DNA from: Pseudomonas parafulva | GTDB taxonomy: Bacteria > Pseudomonadota > Gammaproteobacteria > Pseudomonadales > Pseudomonadaceae | NCBI RefSeq assembly: GCF_002021815.1 | Contig: NZ_CP019952.1 | Span: 1,705,001-1,769,000, forward strand | DNA length: 64,000 nt | Direction: 5' to 3' | Shown here: positions 19,644 to 29,151 of the stretch, piece by piece | Layout: each line of letters begins with the position of its first letter | Position numbering within the stretch: position 1 is the first letter of the stretch | Notes under the pieces: generated by a model | Seen by the model: only the letters and a program-made list of their open reading frames with translations | Told to the model about the DNA's origin: nothing | Databases searched by the model: none | Translations under genes and position numbers: made by a program

Positions 19644-19673
19644 CATTGCGCGGGCCAGCCGGCCGGCGCAATG
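19644..19673. terminator. bidirectional terminator candidate between convergent genes
   Basis: An inverted repeat CATTGCGC / GCGCAATG with a GC-rich middle (further GGCCnnCCGGCC pairing possible) lies in the 82-base gap between the FMN reductase and TonB receptor stops. A short T-run follows on the plus strand. Confidence 0.5.
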
Positions 19674-19705
19674 TTTGTCAGCCAGAGAATGCTCGATTGT
19701 GGCAG

Positions 19706-21778
19706 TCAATGGAAGGTATAGGACACTCCGGCATAGACCGCAGCGCCTTCCCCCGGGGTCGAGCGGGCAATGTCGCGCCCTGCGTCATTGAAGCCTGGGG
19801 TAACGGTCGCCGCGTAACGTTTGTTGGTCAGGTTGCGTAGGTCCAGCCATGTCTGCCAGTCACGCTGCGGCGAGTCCCAACCGAGACGGGCACCGAGCGT
19901 AGCGTAATCGTCGGCGTGGTAGCTGTTGGCGTAGTCCACTTGCACCTTGGACGCCATCTGCGTGTTGAGCCCGGCGTAGAAGCCATTGGGCCAGTCGAAG
20001 CGCAACTCGGCCTGGTAGTAATGCATGGGGATGCCCGGCAGGCGGTTGTGGCCGAATTTTTCGTCGTCGCGGTAATGGAAGTCACTGAAGGTATAGGCCT
20101 GGCGCAGGCTCAGGCGGCCCATGCCAGACTGTTCCCACAGGGTGCTGTCCAGCCCGGCCTCCACCCCTTGATGCACCGTGGCGCTGGCGTTGAATTCCGA
20201 GGTGAAGTTCGGCACCACCTCGACCGCGAGCAGTTCGTGGCGTACCTGGGAGTAGTACCAGGCAAGGTCCCATCGCCCGACCGTGGACTCGCCGCGCGCA
20301 CCCACCTCCAGCGTGGTGGCGGTCTGGTTCTGCATTTTGATCGGTTGAATCTGCTTGCCGCCAACGCTTGGCGCACTCCAGATCAATGACCAAGGGTGCG
20401 GCGGTTCTACCGACCGGCTGAGGTTGCCGTATACCTGCAGGTCGGGGCGTATGTCGTAGCGCAGGCCCACCCGTGGCGCATAGTCCCAGTCGTGCAGGGA
20501 CACCTTGCCGCCCTGGGCAGGGTAGGTCACGTCGCTCTCGCGGCGGGTATAGATCGCGGCCAGGCCTGTGGTCAGCCACACATTGGGTACCAGCTCCAGG
20601 TCGTTACCCACGTGCAACACGGTGTCTGAGCCTTGGTAGGTAAAGTCTCGGGTGCGGTCTGCGAATACATGGCCGTTACGAGCAAACTGCGACGCGCCGC
20701 TGTTGGGCAGGTGTTTGGTGGTGCGCCAGCCGATAGTGGACTTGCTTTCACGCCCGAACAACGTATCGCGGCGCCTGTAGTCGAGTGTGCCGCTGACGTC
20801 GGTATAGGCGACTTTCAGGCGCATGGGCCCTTCGCGAAGGTCCATGGGGTAATCGTGGTACACCAGGCCAGCTTCAAGCTTGGCGTCATCATCGAGGTAA
20901 AAGGTTGTTTTGTTGCCCACCCAGGTGCTGCCCGGTTGCGGGCGACTGTCATCGCGAGCCAGGTAGCTTGGGTTGGCTGCCCGCGGGTGGTGCTTGATCT
21001 GGTCTTTGGTCAGGCGGCCGGCCAGTTCGTTTTCGGTTTCCCGGTAACGCAGGTAGAACCGCGTTTCCAGGTTCGGGTTGAAGCGGTAGCCGATGTTGGC
21101 GGCAATACCGCTGGCGCTGCCACTGCTGTGCCGCTGATAGCCGTTGTACTCGACGTCGGTAAGGGCCACGTAGTAATCCAGGCCACCGAGCACCTGGCCC
21201 GAGCTGATGTGCCGATGCTGATAGCCCCGGCTGCCCACTTCGTAACGTATCTGCAATGGCGCGGCATCGCGGCCCGTGTGGGTGACATAGTTGATCGCGC
21301 CGCCGAGGGCCAGGGCACCTTGATCAAAGCCATTGGCCCCCCGTAGCACTTCGGCGCGGCTCAACCATAACGGTTCGAACAGCTCGTAGGGCGTGCCACC
21401 TGGTCCAGTCAGGGGCAGGCCATCGAACAGGGTGTACACACCCGAGCCATGCGCACCCGGTGCCCGGTTGATGCCCGAGCCACGGATCGACAGCTTGATC
21501 CCATCGTTGCCTGCCGACTGGGCGAACACCCCTGGCTGGTAGGCCAGAACGTCCTGATTGCTGGCCACGCGGCCTTGTCCAATGCTGTGCATGTCCACCA
21601 TGTTGCTGGCGCCCGGTATGGCCCGCAAGCGCTCACTGGCGGCGCTCAGGTCGTCCTGTTCCTCCTCGGTAATCAGCACCTGGCCCAGTTCGACCGGCGC
21701 CGCTGCCAGCGCGGGCTGGGCGGCCATGAACACACCCAGCATACCCACGCAGGGGGTAAGGGACAAAACGCAACGCAT
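19706..21778 (-). CDS. TonB-dependent outer-membrane receptor
   Basis: The 690-residue protein starts with a signal peptide (to about residue 26, AAQPALA) and a TonB-box-like GQVLITEE at the mature N-terminus. The plug domain follows (about 55-160, with IRGSGINRAPGAHGSGVYTLFDGLPL and VLRGANGFDQGALALGGAINYVTH split over it). A 22-strand beta-barrel runs to the end, with the usual NLTNKRYAATVTPG near the C-terminus. The last residues are SYTFH, so the usual terminal Phe is followed by one His. It imports a metal chelate or other large ligand using TonB energy. The ligand is not predictable and no Fur box is seen upstream. It is divergent from a LuxR-type HTH gene. Confidence 0.9.
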   Translation of the reverse strand: MRCVLSLTPCVGMLGVFMAAQPALAAAPVELGQVLITEEEQDDLSAASERLRAIPGASNMVDMHSIGQGRVASNQDVLAYQPGVFAQSAGNDGIKLSIRGSGINRAPGAHGSGVYTLFDGLPLTGPGGTPYELFEPLWLSRAEVLRGANGFDQGALALGGAINYVTHTGRDAAPLQIRYEVGSRGYQHRHISSGQVLGGLDYYVALTDVEYNGYQRHSSGSASGIAANIGYRFNPNLETRFYLRYRETENELAGRLTKDQIKHHPRAANPSYLARDDSRPQPGSTWVGNKTTFYLDDDAKLEAGLVYHDYPMDLREGPMRLKVAYTDVSGTLDYRRRDTLFGRESKSTIGWRTTKHLPNSGASQFARNGHVFADRTRDFTYQGSDTVLHVGNDLELVPNVWLTTGLAAIYTRRESDVTYPAQGGKVSLHDWDYAPRVGLRYDIRPDLQVYGNLSRSVEPPHPWSLIWSAPSVGGKQIQPIKMQNQTATTLEVGARGESTVGRWDLAWYYSQVRHELLAVEVVPNFTSEFNASATVHQGVEAGLDSTLWEQSGMGRLSLRQAYTFSDFHYRDDEKFGHNRLPGIPMHYYQAELRFDWPNGFYAGLNTQMASKVQVDYANSYHADDYATLGARLGWDSPQRDWQTWLDLRNLTNKRYAATVTPGFNDAGRDIARSTPGEGAAVYAGVSYTFH

Positions 21779-21886
21779 TGTAGGGCTCCAGATAGATGGC
21801 GGACGAATATCAGCATTGAGACGAGCGAGATGGCGCTCGGAGCACGTCGAAAGTCGGCGAATTCATCGGGTTTCCAAGGCGCGCAA

Positions 21887-21907
21887 TTGTATGAAGTTTC
21901 CGTACAA
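21887..21907. promoter_or_regulatory. inverted repeat in the TonB-receptor / LuxR divergent spacer
   Basis: TTGTA and TACAA arms separated by 11 bases lie about 110 bases upstream of the receptor start and 90 bases upstream of the HTH gene. This is a possible operator serving one or both genes; no regulator is assigned. Confidence 0.25.
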
Positions 21908-21996
21908 AGCCCGCCGCTAGAGTAGGCGCGTACTTGCTTCGTAAGGTGACTGCAGGCCGGCAGCATCGCCGGTCGTCACTTACCCGGAGTTCGAAC

Positions 21997-22281
21997 ATGG
22001 CTACCGATCCAAGAGGTCCACAACAATCCGTCTCAGCTAAACCCACAGGCGCGCCTACCGGCGACTCCCCAATCGCCCCCGCGCGCCTGACGCCCCGCGA
22101 ACACCAGGTACTGCTGTGGTGCGCCTACGGTAAGAGCTCGTGGGAAATCGGGCAGATACTAGGTTGTAAGGAGTCGACGGTGAATTTTCATGTATCCAAC
22201 ATCATGCGCAAATTCGATGTGCCTACCCGGGTAGGGGCAGTCATCAAGGCTATTCGTTATGGCCTTTTGGCCGAAGCGTGA
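21997..22281 (+). CDS. LuxR-type HTH protein without a sensor domain
   Basis: This 94-residue protein is essentially a stand-alone LuxR/GerE DNA-binding domain (about residues 28-90: LTPREHQVLLWCAYGKSSWE, then the recognition helix STVNFHVSNIMRKF) behind a 27-residue Pro/Thr-rich tail. It lacks the autoinducer-binding or receiver domain of normal LuxR/NarL regulators. ATG 21997 is used; an in-frame ATG 21 codons upstream gives an Arg-rich extension. The 22-bp repeat in the upstream spacer could be its target. It may be a truncated LuxR solo or a GerE-like small regulator. It sits immediately before phage-derived genes. Confidence 0.8.
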   Translation: MATDPRGPQQSVSAKPTGAPTGDSPIAPARLTPREHQVLLWCAYGKSSWEIGQILGCKESTVNFHVSNIMRKFDVPTRVGAVIKAIRYGLLAEA

Positions 22282-22289
22282 GGTGATTT

Positions 22290-22631
22290 ATGAACCATCA
22301 AGACACTGCTCGTGCTGGCGACTGCCATGACCCATTCTGGCCACGCATTGATCTGAACGGGCTGCGCAAGCGCCTGAAGTTGCAGCGAACCACGGGGGAT
22401 GCGGCAATCGAGGTAGCTGCTCATTGCGCCGTGATCAAAGCCGCTCGCGAGTTTGCCAACTGGCGCGTCGCGTTGCGAAGCCTGGGCTACAGACGCCTGG
22501 ATGATGTGTGCGGGCATGACCATGGGCGCGCGCTGCGGATTTGTTATCTGTGCTTTGTGGACGCGGCAATCATGCTCTATCTGGGCCTGCCCTACGTACG
22601 CTCACCACGCCGGGGTGTGCGTCATGGCTGA
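22290..22631 (+). pseudogene. truncated P2 gpL-like phage head completion protein
   Basis: This 113-residue frame resembles the N-terminal two thirds of P2-type head completion protein gpL. FWPRIDLNGLRKRLKLQ corresponds to the FWPDIDL...LRLDGTV opening of that family. REFANWRVALRSLGYRRLDD matches its ELAAWRAEQQAAGYASLAD block, and the LRICYLCFVDAAIM stretch matches its YRRAVYCLAAAEL helix. The normal remainder (about 50 residues) is replaced by a short basic tail, so this is probably a decayed fragment. It starts eight bases after the LuxR-type gene and overlaps the holin-like gene by eight bases. The assignment is by pattern memory. Confidence 0.55.
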
Positions 22632-22986
22632 ACGACTTAACGCAGGGGGGGAATTCCAGGCGGTCATGGAGCTGCTGAGCGCCGAAGCCAGCGTGTTGTT
22701 TGCCGCCTTGCTTGGCGCGTTGCTGGTCAGTGCGGCTCGAGATCGGCTGATCACCGACACGGCCAAGCGGCTTACATTGAGCAAGAAAATACTGCTGGTG
22801 TTCGTGACGGTTGGGGTAGGGCATCTGTTCGAACCCTTGATTTCGTCCATCGCGCCTTTGCTGACCCCTGGCATGTCGGCCTTCGTCGCCGCTGTCGTGG
22901 TCATTCCCATCAGCTTGAAGGTCATGGTCTGGCTGGATTCGCTGGATCCGCGCGAGCTGATTCAGCGTTGGCGCCGTCGGGGTTAA
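22624..22986 (+). CDS. putative phage holin
   Basis: A 120-residue protein with two or three hydrophobic segments (about 23-41, 50-72 and 80-105) and a strongly basic C-terminus (LIQRWRRRG), the usual layout of a holin that permeabilises the inner membrane for endolysin release. In P2-like phages the order is L-X-Y(holin)-K. Finding it directly after a gpL-like fragment fits that order with X lost. No endolysin or spanin follows, so the lysis cassette is incomplete. Start ATG 22624 lies inside the end of the gpL frame. Confidence 0.6.
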   Translation: MAERLNAGGEFQAVMELLSAEASVLFAALLGALLVSAARDRLITDTAKRLTLSKKILLVFVTVGVGHLFEPLISSIAPLLTPGMSAFVAAVVVIPISLKVMVWLDSLDPRELIQRWRRRG

Positions 22987-23372
22987 GGGGCACTACTGCC
23001 AGAACCCTTACTGAGCTCGGTCAATCGTTGTTCCAGCAGCTGTATCCGTTGTTTGTCCTTGATCACGAGCAGGATGGCCTGGCGGTCAGTGGGGGACAGA
23101 GTGCGCAATCGCCCCAGCAGATCCGACTCCCACTCAGCGTTTTCTTGAGCAAAAAAAGCAGCTTGGCCCTTGCCCAACAGCAACCAGTCAAGAGAGCACG
23201 CATAGTGTACGGCAATCTCTACGCAAAACGAATATGGGACACTGTTGCGGACTTTCCAGCTGCTCAAGGTCTGCGGGCTGATCGACAACGCCCGTGAAAG
23301 CTCCGCATCAGTGTGGGTACCGGTCAGCTGCTTGAGACGCTCCATGACGGCAGCGAGCGCATGAGTACTCAT
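22983..23372 (-). CDS. CI-type phage repressor, N-terminal domain only
   Basis: This 129-residue DNA-binding protein has a helix-turn-helix of the phage CI repressor family (about 10-70: DAELSRALSISPQTLSSWKV, then SVPYSFCVEIAVHYACSLDWLLLGKG). A helical tail (75-125: LGRLRTLSPTDRQAILLVI) follows. The S24 peptidase domain used for RecA-dependent induction is absent, so it would act as a non-cleavable repressor, as P2-type C proteins do. It is transcribed against the holin-like gene (3' ends overlap by four bases) and divergent from the 37-codon ORF and ogr, so it probably controls the promoter in the 89-base gap between them. Confidence 0.8.
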   Translation of the reverse strand: MSTHALAAVMERLKQLTGTHTDAELSRALSISPQTLSSWKVRNSVPYSFCVEIAVHYACSLDWLLLGKGQAAFFAQENAEWESDLLGRLRTLSPTDRQAILLVIKDKQRIQLLEQRLTELSKGSGSSAP

Positions 23373-23461
23373 AACAAATATCCATCACTGGTTTAATGAT
23401 ATTCCATGGGCTTAAACTACTCGTTACGAATACAGCCCTGTGCTTTTAGGAGGATTCCCGC

Positions 23462-23575
23462 ATGAGGAACTTGAAGATGAGCCACCCAGCCATGCATTCA
23501 GCCAAAACTTACGTGGCCCTAGGATCATGCCTACATCGCAGAAGCAGCAACAATGCTAGCAGGTACTTCTCGTGA
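23462..23575 (+). CDS. 37-residue ORF translationally coupled to ogr
   Basis: This frame encodes 37 residues beginning MRNLKMSHPAMHSAKTYVAL. It is supported by a perfect AGGAGG ribosome-binding site seven bases before the ATG, and by its TGA overlapping the GTG start of the next gene (GTGA junction). It has no recognisable domain; it is basic with several Ser/His residues. It may be a leader whose translation sets the level of the Ogr-like activator, or a small phage protein. Confidence 0.55.
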   Translation: MRNLKMSHPAMHSAKTYVALGSCLHRRSSNNASRYFS

Positions 23576-23832
23576 GTACTTATAAACTGGTTTGCCCGCA
23601 TTGCCACAGCCGCATGCGCATACGTACCAGCGAAGGCCGTCATATTTTCCTGCGAATTGCCTATTTGCAATGCACCACCGAGGCGTGCGGTTGGTCAGTA
23701 CGGGCTGAGTTCGAGATGACCCACGAGCTGTCCCCAAGCGGCATGCCCAACCCTGGCGTTTACCTCCCACCCGCCAAGGGCGACGTGCGCAAGGCGGCAT
23801 TACCGGACACAGCCGCTGTGCTGGCGCGGTGA
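23572..23832 (+). CDS. Ogr/Delta-like zinc-finger late-gene activator
   Basis: This 86-residue protein carries the Ogr/Delta zinc-binding pattern: Cys8-X2-Cys11-X22-Cys34-X4-Cys39 (LVCPHCHSRMRIR near the start, CTTEACGWSV after it). In P2-like phages Ogr activates late promoters and contacts the RNA polymerase alpha subunit. The finger and the family's following MTHELSPSGMPNP block are intact. Start is GTG 23572 within the coupled junction. With late genes reduced to fragments, any remaining target would be elsewhere in the genome. Confidence 0.85.
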   Translation: MSTYKLVCPHCHSRMRIRTSEGRHIFLRIAYLQCTTEACGWSVRAEFEMTHELSPSGMPNPGVYLPPAKGDVRKAALPDTAAVLAR

Positions 23833-23888
23833 GTGAGGCGCAGCGATGTGGCCAAGGATGGCGTACCACGTTAATGGCGCGGATACAA

Positions 23889-23914
23889 AAACACCCCGCA
23901 CAAGCGGGGTGTTT
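23889..23914 (-). terminator. nuo operon terminator
   Basis: A perfect 11-bp stem (AAACACCCCGC / GCGGGGTGTTT) with a four-base loop lies 17 bases beyond the nuoN stop. On the minus strand it is followed by a T-run, the form of a strong intrinsic terminator. It would also limit read-through from ogr. Confidence 0.88.
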
Positions 23915-23930
23915 CGCGTTGCCAGACCGA

Positions 23931-25400
23931 TCAGCCGATCAGTTGCAGGCTTGCTTGCTGGACAAGGTCCAGCAAGGGCTGTGGATACACGCCGAGAATG
24001 AACGCAAGCACGGCGACGGCCAGCAGCATGACGCCACCGGTGCGCTGTTCCCATTTCAGCGGGGCATCATGACGGCGCAGGTTCGGCTCTACCAGGTACA
24101 GGGTCACCATGACGCGCAAGTAGTAGTACACGCCAATGGCGCTACCGATTACCAGAGCACCTACTAGCCACCACAGTTGCGACTCGACACCGGTGGCAAT
24201 GATGTAGAACTTACCGATGAAGCCAGCGGTGAGCGGGATGCCGGCCAGCGAAAGCATCATCACGGTCAGCACGGCAGTCAGGTAAGGGCGACGCCAGAAC
24301 AGACCGCGGTACTCGTACAGCGCGTCAGCGTCGCGGCCACCGTAGGGCGAGGACATCAGGGTGATGACGCCGAACGCCCCCAGGCTGGTGAGCACGTAGG
24401 TGACCAGATAGACGCCCATGGCCTCCAGCGCCAAGCCCTTGCTGGCGACCAGCGCGATCAGCAGGTAGCCGAAATGGGCGATGGACGAGTAACCCAGCAG
24501 GCGCTTGAGGTTGTTCTGAGTCAACGCCAACAGGTTGCCGACCAGGATCGAGGCCACGGCGATCACTGCAAGCACCGTGCTCAGCACACCGCTGCTGGCG
24601 GCAGGGGAGAGCATGAACAGGCGGATGACCACTGCGAAGACCGCTACTTTGCTGGCCGTAGCGAGGAACGCTGCAACCGGCGCCGGGGCACCTTCGTACA
24701 CATCGGGCGTCCACAGGTGGAACGGTACCAGCGACAGCTTGAACGCCAGCCCGACCAGCATCATGCCCAGACCCAGTTGAGCCAGCAGGCTCGGCATGCT
24801 GGTGGCAGCCAGTGCCTTGCCCAGCTGGTCGAAGGTCAGGCTACCGGCGTCTGCGTACAGCAGCGCCATGCCGAACAGCAGGAAGGCCGAACCTGCGGCC
24901 GACAGCACCATGTACTTGATGCCGGCTTCAAGCGAGCGCTTGTTGAAGAAGGCGTAGGCCACCAGGCCATAGACCGGTACCGACAGCAACTCCAGGCCGA
25001 TGAACAGGCCCGCCAGGTGGTTGGCGCTGACCAGCACCAGCCCGCCCAGTGCCGACATCAGCAGCAGCAGGTACAGCTCTTCGCGGTTGCCCGGGAAACC
25101 CTTGGCGCCTTCGCCCAGGTAGGCATGGGCCAGCGTCACGCACGCCAGGGTCGCGACCAGCATGATCGCCATGTACAGGCAGGCGAACTTGTCGATGGTG
25201 ATCAGCGACGTGACCGCCAGGGGCGCGACCTTCAGTGCCGGCAGGATCGAGAGCAGGGCCAGGTTCAGCCCCACGGTGGACAGCAGGAATGTCTGCGAGT
25301 GATTGCGCTTCCAGGCGATCGCCAGCATCACCACCACCGTGGTGATGGTGGTGATCAGCATCGGCGCCAATGCGATGAAGTGTTGAGTGGTGAATTCCAT
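23931..25400 (-). CDS. nuoN: NADH-quinone oxidoreductase subunit N
   Basis: This 489-residue antiporter-like membrane subunit of complex I is part of the proton-pumping arm. It has about 14 helices, with conserved charged residues in membrane helices such as the Glu in [12 protein letters not shown] and the Lys near [13 protein letters not shown], and the [21 protein letters not shown] signature. ATG 25400 gives the usual [15 protein letters not shown] start and lies seven bases after nuoM; the 21 extra upstream codons are not used. It is the last gene of the operon and is followed by the terminator. Confidence 0.97.
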   Translation of the reverse strand: MEFTTQHFIALAPMLITTITTVVVMLAIAWKRNHSQTFLLSTVGLNLALLSILPALKVAPLAVTSLITIDKFACLYMAIMLVATLACVTLAHAYLGEGAKGFPGNREELYLLLLMSALGGLVLVSANHLAGLFIGLELLSVPVYGLVAYAFFNKRSLEAGIKYMVLSAAGSAFLLFGMALLYADAGSLTFDQLGKALAATSMPSLLAQLGLGMMLVGLAFKLSLVPFHLWTPDVYEGAPAPVAAFLATASKVAVFAVVIRLFMLSPAASSGVLSTVLAVIAVASILVGNLLALTQNNLKRLLGYSSIAHFGYLLIALVASKGLALEAMGVYLVTYVLTSLGAFGVITLMSSPYGGRDADALYEYRGLFWRRPYLTAVLTVMMLSLAGIPLTAGFIGKFYIIATGVESQLWWLVGALVIGSAIGVYYYLRVMVTLYLVEPNLRRHDAPLKWEQRTGGVMLLAVAVLAFILGVYPQPLLDLVQQASLQLIG

Positions 25401-25407
25401 AGCGCTC

Positions 25408-26940
25408 TTACCGGGCCGAAGCGAGTTGAGTGAAAGCGGAACCGAGCCACTGCTGCACACCACTCATGGTGGCGGCAGAGGTGTCGAGGAACGGCTGTGG
25501 ATACACGCCCAGCAGCACCAGCAGTACCGCCAGGCCCAGCACCATGACCAGCTCGCGGGTGTCCATGCCGGCCAGTACGGTGTCCGATTTGCTCGGGCCG
25601 AAGTAGGCGCGATGAATCATGATCAGCGAGTAGACCGAGCCGAACACCAGGCCAGTGGTGGCGATGACGGTGATCCACGGCACGTGTACGAAGCTGCCGA
25701 GCAGGATCAGGAACTCACCCACGAAGTTGCCGGTACCTGGCAGCCCCAGGGAGGCGGCAGCGAAGAACAGGCTGATGGCAGGCAGGTAGGCGATGCGGTG
25801 CCACAGCCCGCCCATCTGGCGCATGTCACGGGTGTGCAGACGCTCGTACAGCTGGCCGGACAGGATGAACAGCGCGGCAGCCGACAGGCCGTGAGCCAGC
25901 ATCTGGATGACTGCACCTTGCAGTGCTTGCTGGCTACCGGAATAGATGCCGATCAGCACGAAGCCCATGTGCGAGACGCTGGAGAAGGCGATCAGGCGCT
26001 TGATGTCGGTCTGGGCAAAGGCCAGGAAGGCGCCGTAGAAGATGCCGATCAGGCCCAGGGTCATAGCGATGGGCGCGAACTCTGCCGATGCATTGGGGAA
26101 CAGCGGCAGGGCAAAGCGCAGCAGGCCATAGGCCGCGGTCTTGAGCAGGATACCGGCCAGGTCCACGGAGCCTGCAGTAGGCGCCTGGGCGTGGGCATCG
26201 GGCAACCAGGAGTGGAACGGTACCACCGGCAGCTTCACCGCAAAGGCAATGAAGAAGCCCAGCATCAGCAGGTACTCGGTACCGGCCGGCAGGTCGGCCT
26301 TGAGCAGGTCGCTGTAGTTGAAGGTGATCACACCGGTATTGGTGTAGTTGACCAGGACCAGGCCCAAGATCGCCACCAGCATGATCAGGCCACTGGCCTG
26401 GGTGAAGATGAAGAACTTGGTCGCCGCGTAGATGCGCGTCTTCTTGCCGTCCGCTGAGCTATGACCCCAGAGCGCGATGAGGAAGTACATCGGCACCAGC
26501 ATCATTTCCCAGAAGAAGAAGAACAGGAACAGATCCAGCGCCAGGAACACACCGACCACACCGCCCAGGATCCACATCAGGTTCAGGTGGAAGAAGCCGA
26601 CATGGCGCTGGATCTCTTTCCAGGAGCACAGCACCGACAGCACGCCCAGCAGGCCTGTGAGCAGGATCATCAGCAGCGACAGGCCGTCGAGCGCCAGGTG
26701 GATGCTGATGCCGAAGCGCTGGATCCACTGGACTTTGTATTCCAGGGCCCATGCGGGCTCGGCGCCCGGGGCAGGGGCAAGGGTGTAGTCGCCGTTAGCC
26801 CACAGCCACAGGCCGATGCCGAGCAACAGGGACATGGTCAGCAGCGCGATCCAGCGCGGCAGGGTAGCGCCGAAGCGCTCGCCCAGCCAGCACAGGAAGC
26901 CGCCGATGAAGGGGATCAGGATCAGCCAAGGCAAAATCAT
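25408..26940 (-). CDS. nuoM: NADH-quinone oxidoreductase subunit M
   Basis: This 510-residue antiporter-like subunit (14 predicted helices) translocates protons in the membrane arm. Key features are [19 protein letters not shown] with the conserved Glu, the [20 protein letters not shown] signature, and the [19 protein letters not shown] motif with its conserved Lys. ATG 26940 begins [15 protein letters not shown]. It lies 49 bases after nuoL and seven bases before nuoN. Confidence 0.97.
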   Translation of the reverse strand: MILPWLILIPFIGGFLCWLGERFGATLPRWIALLTMSLLLGIGLWLWANGDYTLAPAPGAEPAWALEYKVQWIQRFGISIHLALDGLSLLMILLTGLLGVLSVLCSWKEIQRHVGFFHLNLMWILGGVVGVFLALDLFLFFFFWEMMLVPMYFLIALWGHSSADGKKTRIYAATKFFIFTQASGLIMLVAILGLVLVNYTNTGVITFNYSDLLKADLPAGTEYLLMLGFFIAFAVKLPVVPFHSWLPDAHAQAPTAGSVDLAGILLKTAAYGLLRFALPLFPNASAEFAPIAMTLGLIGIFYGAFLAFAQTDIKRLIAFSSVSHMGFVLIGIYSGSQQALQGAVIQMLAHGLSAAALFILSGQLYERLHTRDMRQMGGLWHRIAYLPAISLFFAAASLGLPGTGNFVGEFLILLGSFVHVPWITVIATTGLVFGSVYSLIMIHRAYFGPSKSDTVLAGMDTRELVMVLGLAVLLVLLGVYPQPFLDTSAATMSGVQQWLGSAFTQLASAR

Positions 26941-26989
26941 GACGGGTTGGTTTCCTTTTGCAGGGTCGCAAGGTTCGCAAGGTTCATGG

Positions 26990-28843
26990 TCATACCGCGG
27001 CCACTACCACAGCGCCGAGTACCAGCACTGCGCCAATGGCGATGGAGGCGGTGTACCAGCGCAGCTGGCCCGTCTCGGTCTTGGTCATGGCCACGTGGCC
27101 ACCGCGAGCCAGGCGAGGGATCAGGCCGATACCGCGGTCAACCGGGTCTTTGCGCAGCAGGTGGCTGATCAGCAGGTAGGGCTTGACGAACAGCTTGTCG
27201 TAGATCCAGTCAAAGCCCCAGGCCGCGAACCACCAGGCCGACAGCACGCGGCCGATACCACTGTTGGCCACCGCGCTGACGAAGCTGCGCTTGCCCAGGA
27301 ACAGCAAGGCGGCGAGCAGGATACCTGCAATGGCGATGGCGCCCGAGGTGATCTCCAGCGCATGCTTGGCTTCACCGCCGGCATGGCCTGCGCTCTGTGG
27401 CAACACATCAGCCAGCGGCGGGGTGATCCATGCGCCGACGAAGGTCGACAGCACGATCAGCACGCCCAGTGGCAGCCAATGGCTGATGCCGTGGCCGGCA
27501 TGAGCTTCGGTCTTGGCTTCGCCATGGAAGGCGATGAAGATCAGGCGGAAGGTGTACAGCGACGTCATGAAGGCGCCGACCAGGCCGGCGTAAAGCAGGC
27601 CGGAGTTGCCGCTGGCGAAGGCTTCCCACAGGATCTCGTCCTTGGAGTAGAAGCCCACGGTCACGATCGGCAAGGCCGCCAGGGCAGCGCCACCGACCAC
27701 GAAGCTGGCGTAGGCCAGGGGCAGTTTCTTCCACAGGCCGCCCATCTTGAAGATGTTCTGCTCGTGGTGGCAGGCCACGATGACGGCACCCGAGGCCAGG
27801 AACAGCAGCGCCTTGAAGAAGGCGTGGGTCATCAGGTGGAAGATCGCCGCATCCCAGGCGCCGACGCCCAGGGCCAGGAACATGTAGCCGATCTGGCTCA
27901 TGGTCGAGTAGGCCAGGATACGCTTGATGTCGGTTTGCACCAGTGCAGCGAAGCCCGCCAGCACCAGGGTCACGCCACCCACCACGCCCACCAGGTGCAG
28001 GATGTCCGGCGCCAGCAGGAACAGGCCATTGGTACGGGCGATCAGGTAGACACCAGCCGTGACCATCGTCGCCGCGTGGATCAGCGCCGACACTGGGGTC
28101 GGGCCGGCCATGGCGTCTGCCAACCAGGTCTGCAGCGGCAGCTGCGCGGATTTGCCCACGGCACCGCCCAGCAGCATCAGTGTTGCCAGCACCATCCAGG
28201 TATCACCGGCCTGGAATTTCTGCGGTGCCAGCACCAGCAGTTCCTGGACGTTCAGCGTGCCCAGCTGGGCGAACAGGATGAACAGGCCGATGGCCATGAA
28301 CACGTCGCCAATCCGGGTGACGATAAAGGCCTTGAGCGCTGCGTTACCGTTGTTGCGGTTGCTGTAGTAGAAACCGATCAACAGGTAGGAACACAGGCCC
28401 ACGCCTTCCCAACCGAAGTAGATGAACAGCAGGTTGTCGCCCAGGATCAGGAACAGCATGCTGGCGATGAACAGGTTGGTGTACGAGAAGAACCGCGAGT
28501 AGCCGGTCTCGCCACGCATGTACCAGGACGCGAACAAGTGGATCAGGAAACCCACGCCTGTCACTACGCCCAGCATGGTGACCGACAGGCCATCCAGGTA
28601 CAAGGTGAAGTTCGGCGCAAAGCCATCCACCGACATCCACTGCCACAGCAGCTGGCTGTACGCACCGCCTTCAGGCGGGGCGACGTTGAACTGCCAGATC
28701 ACGTAGGCGGCCGTGGCCGCCGACAGGCCCACCGAACCGACGCCGATCAGAGCGGACAGGTTCTCCGAGAACCTCCCGCGCGAGAACGACAGCAGCACAA
28801 AGCCGATGAGGGGAAAGACGAAAGTCAGGAAGAGAAGGTTCAT
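26990..28843 (-). CDS. nuoL: NADH-quinone oxidoreductase subunit L
   Basis: This 617-residue protein is the most distal antiporter-like subunit, with about 16 helices including the C-terminal lateral helix that runs along the membrane arm. Conserved blocks are [38 protein letters not shown] and [18 protein letters not shown]. Its ATG overlaps the nuoK stop by four bases (ATGA), indicating coupled translation. Length and motifs fit the family and no defect is visible. Confidence 0.97.
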   Translation of the reverse strand: MNLLFLTFVFPLIGFVLLSFSRGRFSENLSALIGVGSVGLSAATAAYVIWQFNVAPPEGGAYSQLLWQWMSVDGFAPNFTLYLDGLSVTMLGVVTGVGFLIHLFASWYMRGETGYSRFFSYTNLFIASMLFLILGDNLLFIYFGWEGVGLCSYLLIGFYYSNRNNGNAALKAFIVTRIGDVFMAIGLFILFAQLGTLNVQELLVLAPQKFQAGDTWMVLATLMLLGGAVGKSAQLPLQTWLADAMAGPTPVSALIHAATMVTAGVYLIARTNGLFLLAPDILHLVGVVGGVTLVLAGFAALVQTDIKRILAYSTMSQIGYMFLALGVGAWDAAIFHLMTHAFFKALLFLASGAVIVACHHEQNIFKMGGLWKKLPLAYASFVVGGAALAALPIVTVGFYSKDEILWEAFASGNSGLLYAGLVGAFMTSLYTFRLIFIAFHGEAKTEAHAGHGISHWLPLGVLIVLSTFVGAWITPPLADVLPQSAGHAGGEAKHALEITSGAIAIAGILLAALLFLGKRSFVSAVANSGIGRVLSAWWFAAWGFDWIYDKLFVKPYLLISHLLRKDPVDRGIGLIPRLARGGHVAMTKTETGQLRWYTASIAIGAVLVLGAVVVAAV

Positions 28844-29148
28844 CCGCGCATCTCACTGGCAGCATCGATGTCGAGAGTGTGGAAGCGGCGATACAGCTGC
28901 AGCAGGATGGCCAGGCCAATGCTGGCCTCGGCTGCTGCCAGGCTGATCACCAGAATGAACATCACCTGGCCATCGGGTTGGACCCAACGGGCACCGGCGA
29001 CGACGAACGCCAGGGCAGAGGCGTTCATCATGACTTCCAGGCTCATGAGCACGAAGAGGATGTTGCGGCGGACCATCAGGCCAACCAGACCTAAGCAGAA
29101 CAGGATGCCGGCGACGGCCAGACCATGTTCGAGAGGGATAGCACCCAT
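28840..29148 (-). CDS. nuoK: NADH-quinone oxidoreductase subunit K
   Basis: This 102-residue three-helix subunit of the membrane arm is the MnhC-like partner in the half-channel next to NuoJ and NuoA. Conserved Glu residues occur in [14 protein letters not shown] and [11 protein letters not shown], as expected for proton transfer. It starts three bases after the nuoJ stop and overlaps nuoL by four bases. Confidence 0.96.
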   Translation of the reverse strand: MGAIPLEHGLAVAGILFCLGLVGLMVRRNILFVLMSLEVMMNASALAFVVAGARWVQPDGQVMFILVISLAAAEASIGLAILLQLYRRFHTLDIDAASEMRG

Positions 29149-29151
29149 GAT

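Larger units (their letters stand above)
22290..23832. mobile_element. P2-like prophage remnant
   Basis: Five short genes of phage type lie between the TonB receptor/LuxR block and the nuo operon: a gpL fragment, a holin-like gene, a CI-type repressor, a 37-codon ORF and Ogr. Integrase, replication, portal, capsid, tail and lysozyme genes are absent and no tRNA or flanking att repeats were noticed, so this is a decayed element. The regulatory genes appear intact while the structural genes are gone. The left boundary may include the LuxR-type gene. Confidence 0.6.
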
